In this document: piece by piece, positions 8,956 through 22,235 of the stretch | Position numbering within the stretch: position 1 is the first letter of the stretch | Layout of the letters: each line of letters starts with the position of its first letter | DNA from: Trichodelitschia bisporula | Lineage: Eukaryota > Ascomycota > Dothideomycetes > Phaeotrichales > Phaeotrichaceae | Reading direction: 5' to 3' | Assembly: GCA_010356995.1 (NCBI GenBank) | Contig: ML996693.1 | Coordinates: 1,054,001 to 1,118,000, forward strand | DNA: 64,000 bases | Made by a program: the position numbers and the translations under genes | The notes under the pieces: generated by a model | Databases searched by the model: none | The model's input: the letters and a program-made list of their open reading frames with translations, nothing else | Told to the model about the DNA's origin: nothing

Positions 8956-11900
8956 CTAGAAGCAGTTAATGCTGCTCTTCTTCTTCTTTTGTTTGGACAG
9001 CTGCGCCATGCGCTGCTCCAGCTCCTGCCGCTGCGCTTCGATGCGCTTCCGCGCGTTGCGCTCTTCCTCGAGTTGCTGGACCGAGAGCCGGCTCGACTGG
9101 CGCTCCTTCTTCATCTGCTGGACTTCTTCTTCTAGCTGCGCGCACTTGCGGCGCCAGCCCTCCATGTCGCTCTTGAGTTTCGTGCTCGAAGCCTCGAGGT
9201 CTGTTAGCGCTTCTTCCAGTGTGGCGGTAAGCTGCTTCTCCGCGAAGAGATGCTTTTCGATCGTCCGTAGGCGCGCTTCCTGGTCTTCCGCTAGTTGCGA
9301 GGCAACCATGTCCTTGCTCTGGTGGCGCGAGGCCGGCGGCGAAGCTGCATTCGCGGCCGCATTCGGGCCAGGAAGGGGCGGCAGCGGGATGGCGGGCGGA
9401 GGCGAGGGCAAGGAAGCGGCTGAGACGCTCTTGCGCAGGTTGTTATTGGAGTTGCCGGAATTCGACCGCTGCAGGTCGCCGTTGGCGTCACGCGGATCGA
9501 GGGACTCGCGGTGCGATCGCCGCTTGGCCTCAGTGAGTTGAGTCTTTTGGGAGTTAGTTACGAAAAACTTGTACGAAAACCACACCGTTTGGCTTACCTC
9601 AAGCGTAGCGATGCGGGCACGCGCGTCCTCGAGCTGACCCACGACCTCCTCGAGCTGGACCTGGCGTTCTGTCTGCAGGGCGGAGAGGCGGTTGTTCGCG
9701 GCCTGAGTCTGATCGTAGTTGGAATTGAGTTGATCTTCCAGCTCTTCCACGAGACGAGAGCTCTTCTTCTCCTTCTCGCCGAGGACTTCTAGCTCCTTCA
9801 TCATCTCATCGTTGATGCTTTTGAGCTCAGCCATCTTGCGCTCGAAATCGGCAGTGCGGGCACGTGAGTCTTCGAGCTCCTGGCGCACGCTCTGCAGCTC
9901 GTTCGTAGCCGTCTCGTGGAGAGCGCCAATGTCCTTGCGAGCGTTGACGAGCGTTTGGATGTGGGCAGTAAGGTTGGCGGCCGTCGTAGGCTTGTTGAGG
10001 ACCATGCCGGCCGTCTCAATCAGCTCCGTCAGCTCTCCCTGTACCTTGGCGACCTGTGCATTGAAGGCGGATGTAGCTTCCATGCTAGCGGCCTGCACTT
10101 GCTCAAGCTGTTTCTGCAGGGCAGCAGTTTCCTCCTGGTGCTCGGCTATCAGGGCAGTGAGCTTCTTGTCAGAGTCGGACTCCGCAGCCTTGAGCGCCTC
10201 GTTCAGCTGAGCAATTTCCTCAACATGCGACTCTTTCAGGGCATCAAGAGCCTGCTGGTGGGTTTGCACTGCATTCTTGTGTTCGTCAATTTGCCGCTCG
10301 AGGTTCGAAACAAGCTGGCGATGGGTGAGTAGCTCCTGCTCGGTGAGTTCATGCTGTTGCTGGTCTTCCTCAACTTGAGCCAGAATCTTGTTGTAAGACT
10401 GCTCAAGCTCGGCAAGGCGCTCAGCACGCGCAGCAGCCGTGCTCTTGTGCTCACCGATCTCCTGCTGCAGCGTCTGAATGGATTCCTCATACCGCTTCTT
10501 CTCGGGCGCAAAGATCTCAACAGCGCGATCCTCAGGCGACGTCGAGCGAGACGTATTCGACTGCTCCTCAGCCGTCTTGAGCGCTGATTCGAGGCCGTTG
10601 ATCTGTTCCAGAAGGTGCTGCTCAGATGTCTTCATAGTCTCAATCGCGGAGTCGTGCTTGCTGCGCCAGTCCGCGACCTCCTTCTGCAACTGATCAAGCT
10701 GGCGTTGATGCTCTACGGCAGGCACAACTTCTCCCAACGCCTTGGTCCCAGATTCAGAGGCAGGCGTCTCCGGGAAGTGACCAGGGATAGACTTCTCTAG
10801 CATGGGCGTGGTACTCGTACTCAGCGAGGCCTTGAGGCTATCGATTTGTTCGAGCAGTTCGCGCTCGCGGCTGGCATGTGCTTCGGAGAGAACGCGAATC
10901 TTGTTCTCGCTCTCAAGGAGTTGGTCATGCATCGACGAAATCGCAGTGATATCTAGCGGTGACGAGACCTTCAAGCTGGTACGCTCGCGAGTGAGGCCAG
11001 AAATGATGGTCATCTTCGACTCCATCTCCTTGCGCATCGACGCGACTTCAGCCTCTAGAGCAGTAACACGTTCAGTCCGCATGTTGAGCTCATTCATGGC
11101 GGCATTGAGGTTGACGTCAAAGCTCTGGATCTTGTCAGGATCGCCCTCAAAATGCTCTACGACAAAGTTGCGCAGAGAGGCAAATGATCGAGCGGCGCGA
11201 TTGTCGGCTGATGCCAGCATCTGGCTGGACTTGCGGCGGAGAACCGAAGGGCTCGGGGAAGCGCGTCCGGACATTTGAGCCTTCTGCACTTCCGCCTTGA
11301 GTTCCTCAACGTAGTCAAGGGTGTCGCGGTGCTGCTCTTGCAGCTCGGCATAGTTCTCCGAAAGTTCAGCAATGCGCTCTTCCTTCTCAGCTGCCAACTT
11401 CTTGAGCTTCTCCATCTCTTGCGAGAGCAGATCTGCATGCGGCAATGCAGCCAGCTCGGCGAGCTCCGGAGCCTCAGTTTCCGCCTCCTCAGCTGCCGTA
11501 TCCAGGATAGAGTTGGGCGATTCGCCAAGCGACGAAAGCTCCGAGGACAAGGTACGCGAGTAGGAAGGCTTGCCACCGTTCACCTGCACGGATGCTATAG
11601 CCTCCTCCGCTAAAAAAGACGTCGGGCGCGAATCATCCAAGATGCGGGACCCACGGCGTGCTTGCTCCACAGTGTCTTGGAGTTCAGCAAGGGTCTGCAG
11701 AGCGACTTGATATTTGCGCTGGAGCTCATCGTAATCGGTAACAGTCGCGTCATGCTCCATCCGCAGTTCGAAGAGCTCATGAGTAACGGTCTCCAGCTTG
11801 TCGGCGACGAAGCGCGACTGGGCGGGGCTCGTAGGCTCGTGGTCGTCCTCAACATGCAGGCCAGAAGTGGCGATGTTGGCGGGGGTGTGGGTCTCGAGGT

Positions 11901-14432
11901 CCTTGTCCTGGGCCGGAGATGCCTCAAGAATCGGCTGGAGAGTGTCGACAGTAGCGACAGGGCCCGAGTGGCGCGGCGATGTATATGCTGAGGAAGCATC
12001 GTCATGGACGTCCTTGGCTTCTGAGGCGACGGAGTGATACGAGTCGCTGTCGTGCTTCGCGTGCCCGTTGGTGTAGGGCTCCATCTCCACCTGCCGAACA
12101 CCATCAAGCTCATGGAGGAGATTGTCCAGTTTGTTGATGCTACGCTGGCGCTCGACAACGTGCTCGAGGCGCTCAATCTCGCGCTGCATCATTTCATGGT
12201 CCTGCTCCGCCTCGGCGAGGCGCTCCTCAAGGGTCGAGATGTACTCCTCGCAACTAGCCTCGTTTTCACGAGCGCGGGTCAACTCCTTGCGTAAGCCTTG
12301 GATCATCGCACTGCTCTTCTCCTCGCCGGTGGTTGCACCGGCAACGCGAGTCTCCAGATCGCGGAGATAGTTCTCGTCATTCATCTCACGGTCCATGGCC
12401 TTTTGGAGCCGGGACTGGAGCTGATGCGTAACCGTCTCCATGTACGCAATCTTGGTCTCCTTCTCGAGGAGCGTGCTCTCCGTGACGGACAGGGACGACC
12501 GAGTATTGGAGAGAGAAGCCTCTAGAGTTTGGATGGTCTTTTCGTACTCAAGCACAACCTGTTCAACCGCTTCCGCAAACGAGTTGGAACGCTTGAGCCG
12601 CTCCAGTGCAGTGTTGCCGACGGTGTCCCTCAGGATGGGAGTGTCTTCGGAGACATTATCGCGGGCCTTGGTAATTTCGGAAATGAGCTTCGCATGCCGC
12701 TGGCTCAGCGCGTTGTAGTTCTCTTGGATGTCGAGCAGCTGATTTTGAAGTTCGATATCACGCTCGTGCAGCCGCTCGGAGCGTTCCTGGGGAGCGGTCG
12801 CCTTGCGGTCAGTTCGCTCGGAGAGGCGGATCTGGTCGCGAAGAAAGGAAATTTCAGCACGGAGGCGTTCAATGATCGCTTGCTTGTCAGCGTCGTCGGA
12901 GTGCTGCTGGATCTGAGGTTTGCTCTGGATTGCGCGGGCGCGCTGCGCGTACTGTACGGTGTTAAGGGTTTCGCTGAGATGGAACTCGGCCGGGTTGACA
13001 CAGGCGACCATGTACGTAATGGCATTTCCACCGAGGGAGTCTTGCAGCAGGCGTGTCAATTTGGAATCACGGTAGCTGACGTGCGTGCCAGGCTGCCGTG
13101 ACGACAGCTGAGAGATGACCTTGCCCAAACTAGCCAGGCCCGCGTTGATGGAAATTCCCTCCTTAGCCCGCTCGCCTTGTGCACCAGTGTTCTTTAGGCG
13201 TTCGCTGCCAGCCAGATCCACGAAGTGCAGTTTGCTGTCGATGGTAACCCAGCTCTCGCCGCCGGACATGGCCTCCAGCGGGACGGACATGCGCTTTTCC
13301 TTGACCGATGTCTGCGCAGAGCTCCGCTTCTGGATTAGATTCAGGCTGAAGACGGCGTGTGACCGCGAAGACCGAGCGTTGACGGCGGTGGCGTCCGTCT
13401 GCCGGATCGAGGAGCCAAAATTGAGGGCATTGAGGAGATCTTCAACGGAGTTGACTGGCACCTGCTTCAGCCCTGTGAGCAGAATCCGGCCCTTTGGATC
13501 CTCGCGGATGGCAACCTGTGGCCGCTCGTTCATGGGTACCGTCTCGTCGATGAGCAAATCACGGAGCGATTCTTGGTATATCTAAAGGGATTAGCGGGGT
13601 CAGACAACAGACTAGTGTCGTACCTCGACGTAGCTGGCCTTGAGCTGCCAATTTTTGTCGGCACTCTTTGCGGCGTTTGTCGACAAGCCATTGGACATGG
13701 AGTAACGCGACGGGGCCTTGATGCCTGAACGGCCAGACGGACCGCAGAGCTTCTCAAATAGTGCTGCCGCAGCACGCGGTACGACACCTATAATTATCAG
13801 CGGACGGCCGGTGAAGGAGGCAATGCGTGTCGCCGCATTTTGCCTTGTCTCGGAGAAGACGTACCCATGACCTTTGCGTCGTTTTGCTCTGCCGGACCAG
13901 TTGTTCCCATGGTGTAAGACTTTCCAGCGCCGGATTGCCCGTATGCAAGAATTGAGACATTGTAGCCTTGAACGAAGGAGTTGACGCTCTCGCTGAGGTA
14001 CTCCCAAACTCCCTCTTGGTCCACCTCTTCACCAAAGACGCGGTCGAAAACGAAGAGTTTACGGCCCTGGGCCGACTCCACCGTCAGGTTCGTAGACGTC
14101 GAGACCTGGCACGTCGAGCCACGGAAGCGTTGTGGAACAAGGTCGTAGCCCGGATCGGCGGGGCGCAGAGGAGGGCGCACACGGACAGCTGTGTCGCGCA
14201 ACGTTAGTCAAAATGGTCGTGGACTCGGTTACCTCGAGTCGATAAAGCAATATCATTGCGCGCTATATAACTCACCAACTTTGACCGCAGTTTTCCCATC
14301 CTCGTCGGAGAACCGGCTACCGCCGTGTTTGCTCCCCATGCTCATGCGGCTCGAGGAACGGTTTGGGCGGACCATCGCGCTCATTGGGCGCGGCTTCGTC
14401 GCAGCAGGAGAATCGGGCGGCGAGGGAGACAT
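8956..14432 (-). CDS. Kinesin motor protein, N-terminal motor with long coiled-coil tail (kinesin-4/KIF4-21-like)
   Basis: This is a microtubule motor of 1738 residues in five exons: 14276-14432, 13865-14188, 13624-13787, 9598-13581 and 8956-9543. The motor spans about residues 50-425. It has the P-loop GQSGAGKSYTMG (about 136-147), switch I NARSSRSH (about 283-290) and switch II DLAGSER (about 337-343), and ends with NTVQYAQRARAIQ. The rest is nearly continuous coiled coil with short Ser/Pro-rich breaks and ends in a Lys-rich stretch and NCF. The intron at 9544-9597 is 54 nt, has no stop and keeps frame, so simple gene callers may read through it; its GTAAGC donor and CTAAC branch site argue that it is real. 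Assignment to the kinesin-4 group is by overall layout and is less certain than kinesin itself. Confidence 0.93.
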
Positions 14433-17400
14433 GTTGCGTGCTTGTCAGACGACCGCCAAATCGTCCGTGGCAGGAGAAAATGCGTGGTAAAGATGCGACG
14501 CGCAATTGGTGATCAACCTGGAAGGTGGTGTTAATGGTAGACGTTCAAGAATGCGGCGATGGCTGACGGCGATAGTGGTTGTGGATAGAGAAGAGGGAAA
14601 CGTGTACGACAAGCATGTGCGACAACGCTGTTGTTGGTGATGGATGTTTGTGTTGCTGCACTTCGTTGTCGTGTCGACGCGCGGAACAAACGTGACGGAC
14701 GCGATGACGGGGGGAAGGGTTTCATACACCTAGGGTTCGCAACTCAGAATCTATGAAGCTGGGACCAGCTATTGGATGCGCATGCAATGGTGGATATTTG
14801 CGATGTCAAAATGCGTGAAGTAATAGGATTCTTGTCGAAGGACAGGAAGAAGGGATCGTCAACGAAGATTGGTGTTGCTGAGGCGGTGATGGGTGACCAG
14901 TAGTGGTGAGAAGGAGGATTTGGCGGGAGAGCTGGGGTCTGGGAAAGGCACCACGTTCTTCCGACAAGGCCCCGGGCTGCACTGCAGGATGTTGAGATGG
15001 AGAGACGGGATATTGGAGGAGCAAATGTTAGGGAGTGAGAGAAAAAATGATGTTGATGAGATGAAAAAGATGCTTTTCGGACCAGACAAGGAGTCCGTTG
15101 CTTCACTGATGCAGGGCGTCCTCTCTCTGCTTTTCGTCTGAACCGGGGGCGCGACACTCCCAGTCAAGTTAGGCTTAGGACTTTTTCGGGGAGGGGAGGG
15201 AGTGGGGAGAGAGGAGGGGGGGGTTGTGCAGCGCGGCAGCGATTCCTTTCGTTCAGGGGAAGGGCCCCTTTTGCGAACCGACTTGGTGTGTGTGCTTCGC
15301 GGGCCCAGCCTTGCAGCCACTCCCCGGTCCCGAAGCTACTTAATAGCCCCCGTATATTATCCGTGCCGCGCAGGGTCAGCGCAGAGTACCCCTAAAATTA
15401 CTCATTCTACCCAGCTTCCGTCGTATATCACGACTCTTCAAGCTTTCTACCGGTGTCAAGGCTTCTCCACCCCAGTCTCCACATGCACAGAAACATCCAC
15501 CCCCCCCCACAGGCCCCCCCATCCTTCGAACATCCCACTTCTTCTTGTCTTTTCTCCAAGTCTTTGCACTACCGATTTTTCCGTCCCCTGGATAAAGCAG
15601 TCCCAACCCTCCCACGATCTTCATTATCGTCCAAAGCCGCTCCCGACATACCGTAATGGCGCCTATATCGTGGCGGATATGCAGCAGGGCGTCAAACAAA
15701 AGTCACAAACAAACGGCCTTGTCACTTGCATCCGCGCCTCGACTCCCGTTAGCACGGAAACATGCAGCACACTGACCTTCTCGACGCCAATTCCTTCCTC
15801 GAAGCCCGTGCTCCCGGCCTCCACCTCCAACCCGCCACCACTCACCAGCCACCCTCACAGCCATCGCAGTGTGTGCCGCAACCGCGTGGAGGTCAAAGCC
15901 GCTCCCTCTACCGCGATGGCGTTGTTTTCAGACCCGCTCCCGCACCGTGATCATCCTCACGGACGGTGCACGCTTCATGCCCATGGCCGACTTCCGCGCG
16001 CGCGGCGCGCAAGTCGTTTCACCATTTCACCCGTTGACGGCGGCTGTCATCGCGGCTTCGAGCGCGCACGGCGGGCCAGCCTCCATATCTTGACACATGT
16101 CGTGCGCGTCTTTTCTGTGCCCTCGCATCTTTCCCGTCGACTTCATCCTTGCAGAGGGCTTTGCGCGCTTCCCTGCCGGCTGGCCCTGCCGAAGGTGTGC
16201 ATATAATAGAGTTCGAAAACGCGCTTCGGCAATTTGGAGACTCGACGCGGATAACTTGGTTCTTGTGTTGTTGTCGTGTGGGTTCGAATTTTCCTGCTTT
16301 TTGCTCACTTCGTTGCCCATGACGCTCTCCCTGTCCGCTTTGATCTGCACCGATTCATCGGCCGGCATGAAGTGCGGTGCAAAAGTCAACGCTGTGCTGA
16401 AACTCATGTCGTCGCCGAAGCTAACCTTAGTCGCCACGTGGAAATGGGCCTGCCCTTGACTTACGATACATTCCGTGCGCTCCAGGAACCAGGGCTATTG
16501 AGTAACGTACCGCGTGCTGTTGCATATCGGACGACCCGCTGATCATATCGCTTGTTTCGCTGAGACTCCGTCCATTAATGGCGCACAAAAGATGTTGATC
16601 GCCCTTCGGACAATTAGTATCCATTGTATTGAGGGTTTGCTTCGCCTCGCCCAGTATTGCCGACGATGCCGCTCTCGTGGTGACGAGGAGATCGCGGATA
16701 CGGACTATCGACCAGAATAGATGGCGACACGATTTGGGCACGCAAGCTGCATATCAATACCAGATGCTTTCTCCGGGATCGAAGAAGCTTTGGGACGTCG
16801 AGATAATGCACAGGAAACGCGTTCTTGCAGGTTGCATATTGAGTGGTGCCTTGTCAGCATGCACAGCTGAAACACCGAGTGGGTCTCGGAAGTTATGGCC
16901 AGATAGCTTTTGTGAGAACATCACTTAGAACGGCAATGACTTTCTTACCTTGCCCCAGGTTCTCTGACCCCCACATTCCCGGACGGACGCTCTAAATACT
17001 GCCAATCCATTATCAGCTCCTTTCCGGGCTATATTGCGGCGAACAAACCGACGGCCCTCGTCCGTACTCGCCAGGAGAGCACTGAGCGTTTACCTCCTAA
17101 GCATATGCTCATCTCTTTTACTTCCGCCGCGGCCTCTCTCAATGGATGATAGAATTGCCGCTATCCGCGCGGTCCATGTCCATGTGTTATATCGCAACCT
17201 CGGTACCCCATTAAGATCCATTGGTTGTCGTCCTCCGCAAGACCAATTTGCTCCACGTCACTTTTGCAATATCGGAGATCTACAGCCAAAGATGGGCTCC
17301 GGTACGGGAGGGAAGGTGCCGGAGTTTCTACTCAAGACTGGATCGCACCCCCGTTTGTGTTCTCTCGAGCCGGTCGCTACGGGCCCGCCAATATCCGCGA

Positions 17401-18125
17401 CTGTTATTGTGGCTCGGCTGGATTGTGGCTGTACGGAGATATCACGGCGGAGTGACGGGCGGATTCCAAGGGCTTAGAGGAGAGTAAGCCATGTCGAAGC
17501 GTTCGGATGGATTTCGTACGTACTATCTGTCCTCAGTCTCCCCACTTAAAGCATCTCAGCACCATGATCGAAATCGGCTTCGATCAGCGAAGTCCCGGCT
17601 CCGGCATAGCTCTTATCACTCTCGTTGTCTTTCACATTCATTGCCTGGTCAACCGACTTAGCCGACCCCGGTATCCTCCATGGGCGCTCGCCTATCGTAA
17701 AGCAAAGAGCCTGTGGAAACGGCGTCCGTTCTCGTCATTCAGCGGGTCAGCAATACAGCGGTGCTTCCGTGGCAATTCCTAGATGCTGTGTGACATCGTA
17801 ACATTCCCAGTCGAAAGGCAAAAGTCGATGACAAAGCCAGAGCCAACGTGCCCACAAGCAGCATCATCTCACCACACGAGGGATGAAGACGTTGTTGACC
17901 TCAAGGCTGGCGTGAACATCCTACCGTATGGTCGTTGCGGGCCAATCAGCAGTTCTCCTTTCCAAGCAGCTAGCCAATCATAGCTACCGGTAGAACTAGC
18001 AGCCGCCTCAGGGCTGATAGCATCGAGAGCCGACCACGGCGATTTGACAATGCCGTCACGAGCCGTCGAAGCCCCGCACATCGGCGGTAATTTTGCCGAG
18101 GATATGACACCATGGCACAATCTCT

Positions 18126-18143
18126 ACCGGTATATATACCGGT
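18126..18143. repeat. Perfect 18-bp palindrome ACCGGTATATATACCGGT
   Basis: The 18 bases equal their own reverse complement. A related CTACCGGTAG lies about 140 bp upstream (about 17984-17993). No gene is close, so a regulatory role cannot be inferred. Confidence 0.9.
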
Positions 18144-18860
18144 CCTGTTCCACAGGTCATTGAATCGGAGACTTCTTCCCCGTTTCATGACCAAGAGCGT
18201 CCGGGGCAGCGTTTGTGCGGGAGCACAACGTGTGGACCTGCGCCGCCGAGCGGGGGGTCAACATATCGAGCAGCAAGTCGAAGGACTAACCGTGCAGTCC
18301 GGCGATGAACACGATGCCGACAGCCACTTCGCAGTCGCTTACTTCCTTCTGAGACAGCGTCCCCGGTGTTGAAGTCCGCCGAGGACCGCTCGCGTGCATG
18401 AAGGGGCGGTGCTTCGATATCTGCTTTCAGGAACTTTGCGGACTTTTGGTCGCTCGAAAGGTGCGTTATTCCGGGGGTGGGAGATATTATGTCATGCCTA
18501 CTGACGCTCATTTAGCCTGACTATCGCCACACCTCCCACCTCATTCCGCTTCGAGAATATGCACACGGGCTTCCTACGCCAGCTCGTCATGACTGCCCCA
18601 ATGACTCAATGCACCCCCCAACATCGTCTTATCGGCTCCAAAACACGCTGTTCGACTCGGTACCGAAGAAGACTGGAAGCTTTGGCAAAGATGTCACCAG
18701 CGGAAGGATCGCCTGGGGTAAAAGTGGCCCTGGAGGTTTGCGGAAGTGATTGACGGTCGAGAGATGCACAACTCCGCTATCCAGTCGAAAGGTTCCGCGC
18801 TCAGACAACATGGGAAGCACTTGTGGCACCCGAGCTTTGGAGTCTTTTTTACGGACCTAA

Positions 18861-19945
18861 CTCCATGATAGAGTGGAGTGACAGGCGTAAACATACTCTG
18901 CTTCAGCCCATCCTGAGGAGACTCAGGGGTGCAATTTGAAGGCCGGTGGTAATGTCTACAGTGCTCAATATTCCGCTGACGCCGAGATTGTGTTTTGTGT
19001 CCTTGAAATATGGGCTGCCGTAGCAGATGGTTCTCTGAGGAATCGCTGCTTCGATGCCTCTCAGACAAACTTTGGATAGCCGTCTGCTGCGACAACTGAA
19101 CTTCAAGGTCACAAAGCATGGTCTCATTATCGGTGGTATAGTGAGCGTGGTTAACGAAACCACTGGCCTTCTTACTGTGAACCCTGAGCTCCCTCAAAAC
19201 GGGCTTTGTCAGGGCATGTTTACGTCTGCTACTCTACTTTATTGCGGAATTGATGTAAAATAGAGAGAGGCCTCTGGGGATCTCATTCACGACTTCACTC
19301 TCTAAGATGGATTGCAGTGGTAGGCGTGTGCATGCTCTGCCGGAGACTGCCCTGAGGAAGCTCAGGCCTACAATTCGAAGGCCAGTGGCAAGCTCCACCA
19401 TGCTCGGATATTCCGCCAATTCCCTGGTCCCATTTGGTATCCATAAAGTCAACATTGTCGTAGCAGATGGCTATTGGAGGAATCACCGTTTCTAGGTCTC
19501 TTATAGCACCCTCAGATGGCCACCTGTTACGACAATGTCAACTTCATGGACACCAAATGCGACCTACACATTGGTGTAATGGCAAGCATAGTTGGTGTCG
19601 TTACCGGCCTTCTCATTGTGAACCCTAAGCTTCCTCAGAATGGACTTCGCAAGATATGCTCAGATCTACCATGCCACCCGTTGCGTCAATGCCAAGCTCA
19701 AGTTTTGTATCCATGAAATTGACGTTATCATAGCAGATGACTATCTGACGAATTGCTCTGGGGTCCCTCGGACAGCCCGTGGATAGCCTTCTGTTATGAT
19801 ACGTCAATTTCATGGGAACCATGCGTGAGTTCGGCATTTGCGCAGAAGCGAATGGTAAACCTTACCACTGGCCTTCTTGTTGTAACCCCTTTCTTAGGGC
19901 GGTCTTCGTCGAGCATGCATACGCTCGCGGGTCTCTGTATATATC
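18861..19945. repeat. Array of six diverged units (up to about 200 bp) in alternating orientation
   Basis: Units at about 18861-19064, 19305-19505 and 19690-19782 (last one shortened) share GAGGAxxCTCAGG, CAATTxGAAGGCC and GTAGCAGATGG blocks. The reverse complements of the same blocks occur in units at about 19065-19255, 19506-19670 and 19783-19945, for example ACTGGCCTTCTTACTGTGAA and CTGCTGCGACAACTGAACTT. The array is therefore three head-to-head pairs, each able to fold into a long hairpin. Identity between units is moderate, so it is old or mutated. No transposase is visible. Short frames inside (such as AICYDNVDFMDTKWD) recur because of the repeat, and I see no sign that they code. Confidence 0.8.
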
Positions 19946-22235
19946 ACTTCTGTCCTATAATTCATCGAGTCTAAGATTTCTTCCCAGCTTGATCAACAAT
20001 ATGGCAAAATCGCTCCTTTCCATTTCCACCCAACCCAATCCGTTCATGATCACCAGTCTTGAGCTTAACATGCTCTGCCATTTTGCCTAAATCGGATCCG
20101 GAAATCATCCTCAGCATCATCCTGCGCTTCAACTTATTCTTCCTCAGACGTTACTACCGATGTACATTATTCACTCTGTCGTACCGCTGTTCTTTTCACT
20201 CTGCCGTTCGGAGGTGACAGAAGCAAAATATCGTTGCTCGAGATGGAGATCGGAACCAGATCAAGTCAGACAGTACGAGAAGCCAAACTTCCAGTAAGCA
20301 GGGTCTGGCATCAAGGATGCAGGATACCGTCTTTTTTCTCTGCAACAGACTGACTCGTAACACTTCCATGCAGGACCATCGAAAGTTCGCTGCATGGGCG
20401 CCACTGGCGATTGGCCCAAGCCGCGCCGCAGGCGGCGCAACCCATCTCCAACATCGAAACGGACGGCCTGCATCCGCAGGCACGGATGGACCGGATTGGC
20501 CATACCGGGTGGCAGACGGCAATTGATATGGAAATCACATCCGATATCGGCACCACTCGACTTCAGTCATGATACATCCTCTCCCACGTTTCACCCCCTC
20601 ACTCACCCCGCCTGAAACACATCATCCGTCGCACTGACACCGCATCTACCCCGCTGCAACCCACCGAAAGACCCCGCGTGAAACAATTCATCCCAGACGC
20701 CAATCAGCTTATCTTACGCCCCTCCCGCTCATGCCGTCGAAGAAAAAATCAGACGGTGGAGGTGCGGATTGGCTGAGATGTGCTCGTTCAACGAGGATTT
20801 CTAGATGGCTGTCGGGTGGGGTGCCCGTTAAGCCGGTTGATCGGACCGGCTTTCAGATCTCGTTCGGCAGTTGTGGGTGTATTTGCCGGCGGGGATTCGG
20901 GCCGGGTGCCGGGTCCCAGGATGGGATCTTGGAGGATTGGTGTGGGTTGATTGTTGTTCGGTCTGCAGTGGACCTCGTCATGCGTTGCTGTCGGCAATAG
21001 CACTTCGTATGTTGCGTGGGAGCGGGAATGATACTCGTTCGACATATTCTCCGAGCCCGGGGACGCAGGCATTGGAGAGCAAGCTCGGAGCTATGGCCTT
21101 CCCAGGCTGTGATCCAGGTTCAAAACCGGGGTATAATTTGGGTCCCAAAAACGTACTCGACCGAAGCTTGCTGCGGGGACGGTACAGGTCTTAGTTGGCT
21201 TGATATCCCGCCTGTCACTGACTCTCAAGGACTAGATGTTGGGCATTTCCGCTGTTGCCACACTTGCGGATGACTCTGTTCGAGCATTATCAGCCGTACA
21301 ATTATACCCCAGAACTCTTCGACGCATTGAGGACGATAATATTTGTCTCCTTGCAATTTGGGGTAATTCCATATGGTGTGTTAGCGGAAGCGCTAGAATC
21401 CTGACGGCGGACGCTGGATAAGGTAAAGGAGATCCAGTGCTCCTTCCACCACTATGTGACAGAAGAGGAGCCTTCGGGAAGTTACGGGGCTGAGTTTCCC
21501 GGTCCGCGAAATAATTGAACGGAATCCGAAAGAAAGGTCGTTGCGGTCGGAACCCATGGATGTGCGCAACCTGACGGACGAACTGGACTCTGTGGAAAAG
21601 CTTAAGCTCATTGCTCTTAATTTATTATCACCCTTACCCACGCTCATTAGCTGAATTAGATCCCCGGAATCGAAGAACGATTACCCGGCTAGAACATCTC
21701 AAGCGAATACGCGGGCTGAAACCGTTTGGCGTTGCAACCCTGCACTGGCCCGCTTTGCAATCCACACTATTGAAGCGGTACCGGGCGTTTGAGTTGCCGG
21801 AGTCGTATTATTGAATGTAGGAGGAGTTGAAAATGCTTCATCTTGTTGGACAGCTTAGAGGCGGACTCGAAATCAAGAACGTTGACGTCACCAAGCAGGG
21901 TCCCGCTAGCGGCCCGTCCCGGCCGGTTGTTGTCCCACCTCACGAGAATTTCGTCTCAACTTCAATCACAACGTCGCTTCGCTCACGTACATCGATCGTG
22001 GGTATAACTGAAAGTCCCTGGGCTCAATTTTTTGTATCAGTGCTCAATGCCAACGTCTGCACATCATCCATAACCGCAAACAAGCAAAGGAATTCATTAC
22101 TTACTCTCTGGAAAAAAGGAATTTAGCTAGGGCGGCAGTTCAGACAGCACATCTCTAGATAAGAGAAGCCCCCGTGACTCAAGAATCGCTGTCATCAGAA
22201 CTACCATCCTCAAGTTCATCGTCACCCCAAAAATC

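Larger units (their letters stand above)
14433..22235. other. Gene-poor block of 7.8 kb with repeats
   Basis: No recognisable gene lies between the kinesin start and the F-box-like gene. The longest frame (15202-16206, plus strand) is rich in Pro, Arg, His and Ser, has no motif, and is overlapped by open frames in other phases. Short frames at 16027-16741, 20196-21273 and 21611-21814 likewise show nothing I know. The first few hundred bases hold the kinesin promoter. Bases 18861-19945 hold the alternating inverted-repeat array, and an 18-bp palindrome lies at 18126-18143. Degraded genes or transposons are possible but I could not name any. Confidence 0.55.

Noticed and set aside
15202-16206. 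334-codon plus-strand frame
   Set aside because: Composition is dominated by Pro, Ser, His and Arg, no domain is visible, and other phases are also open. It is long for chance, so it is noted here.
18903-19837. Recurring short frames such as AICYDNVDFMDTKWD inside the inverted-repeat array
   Set aside because: They recur because the DNA repeats. They are interrupted differently in each unit and resemble no protein I know.
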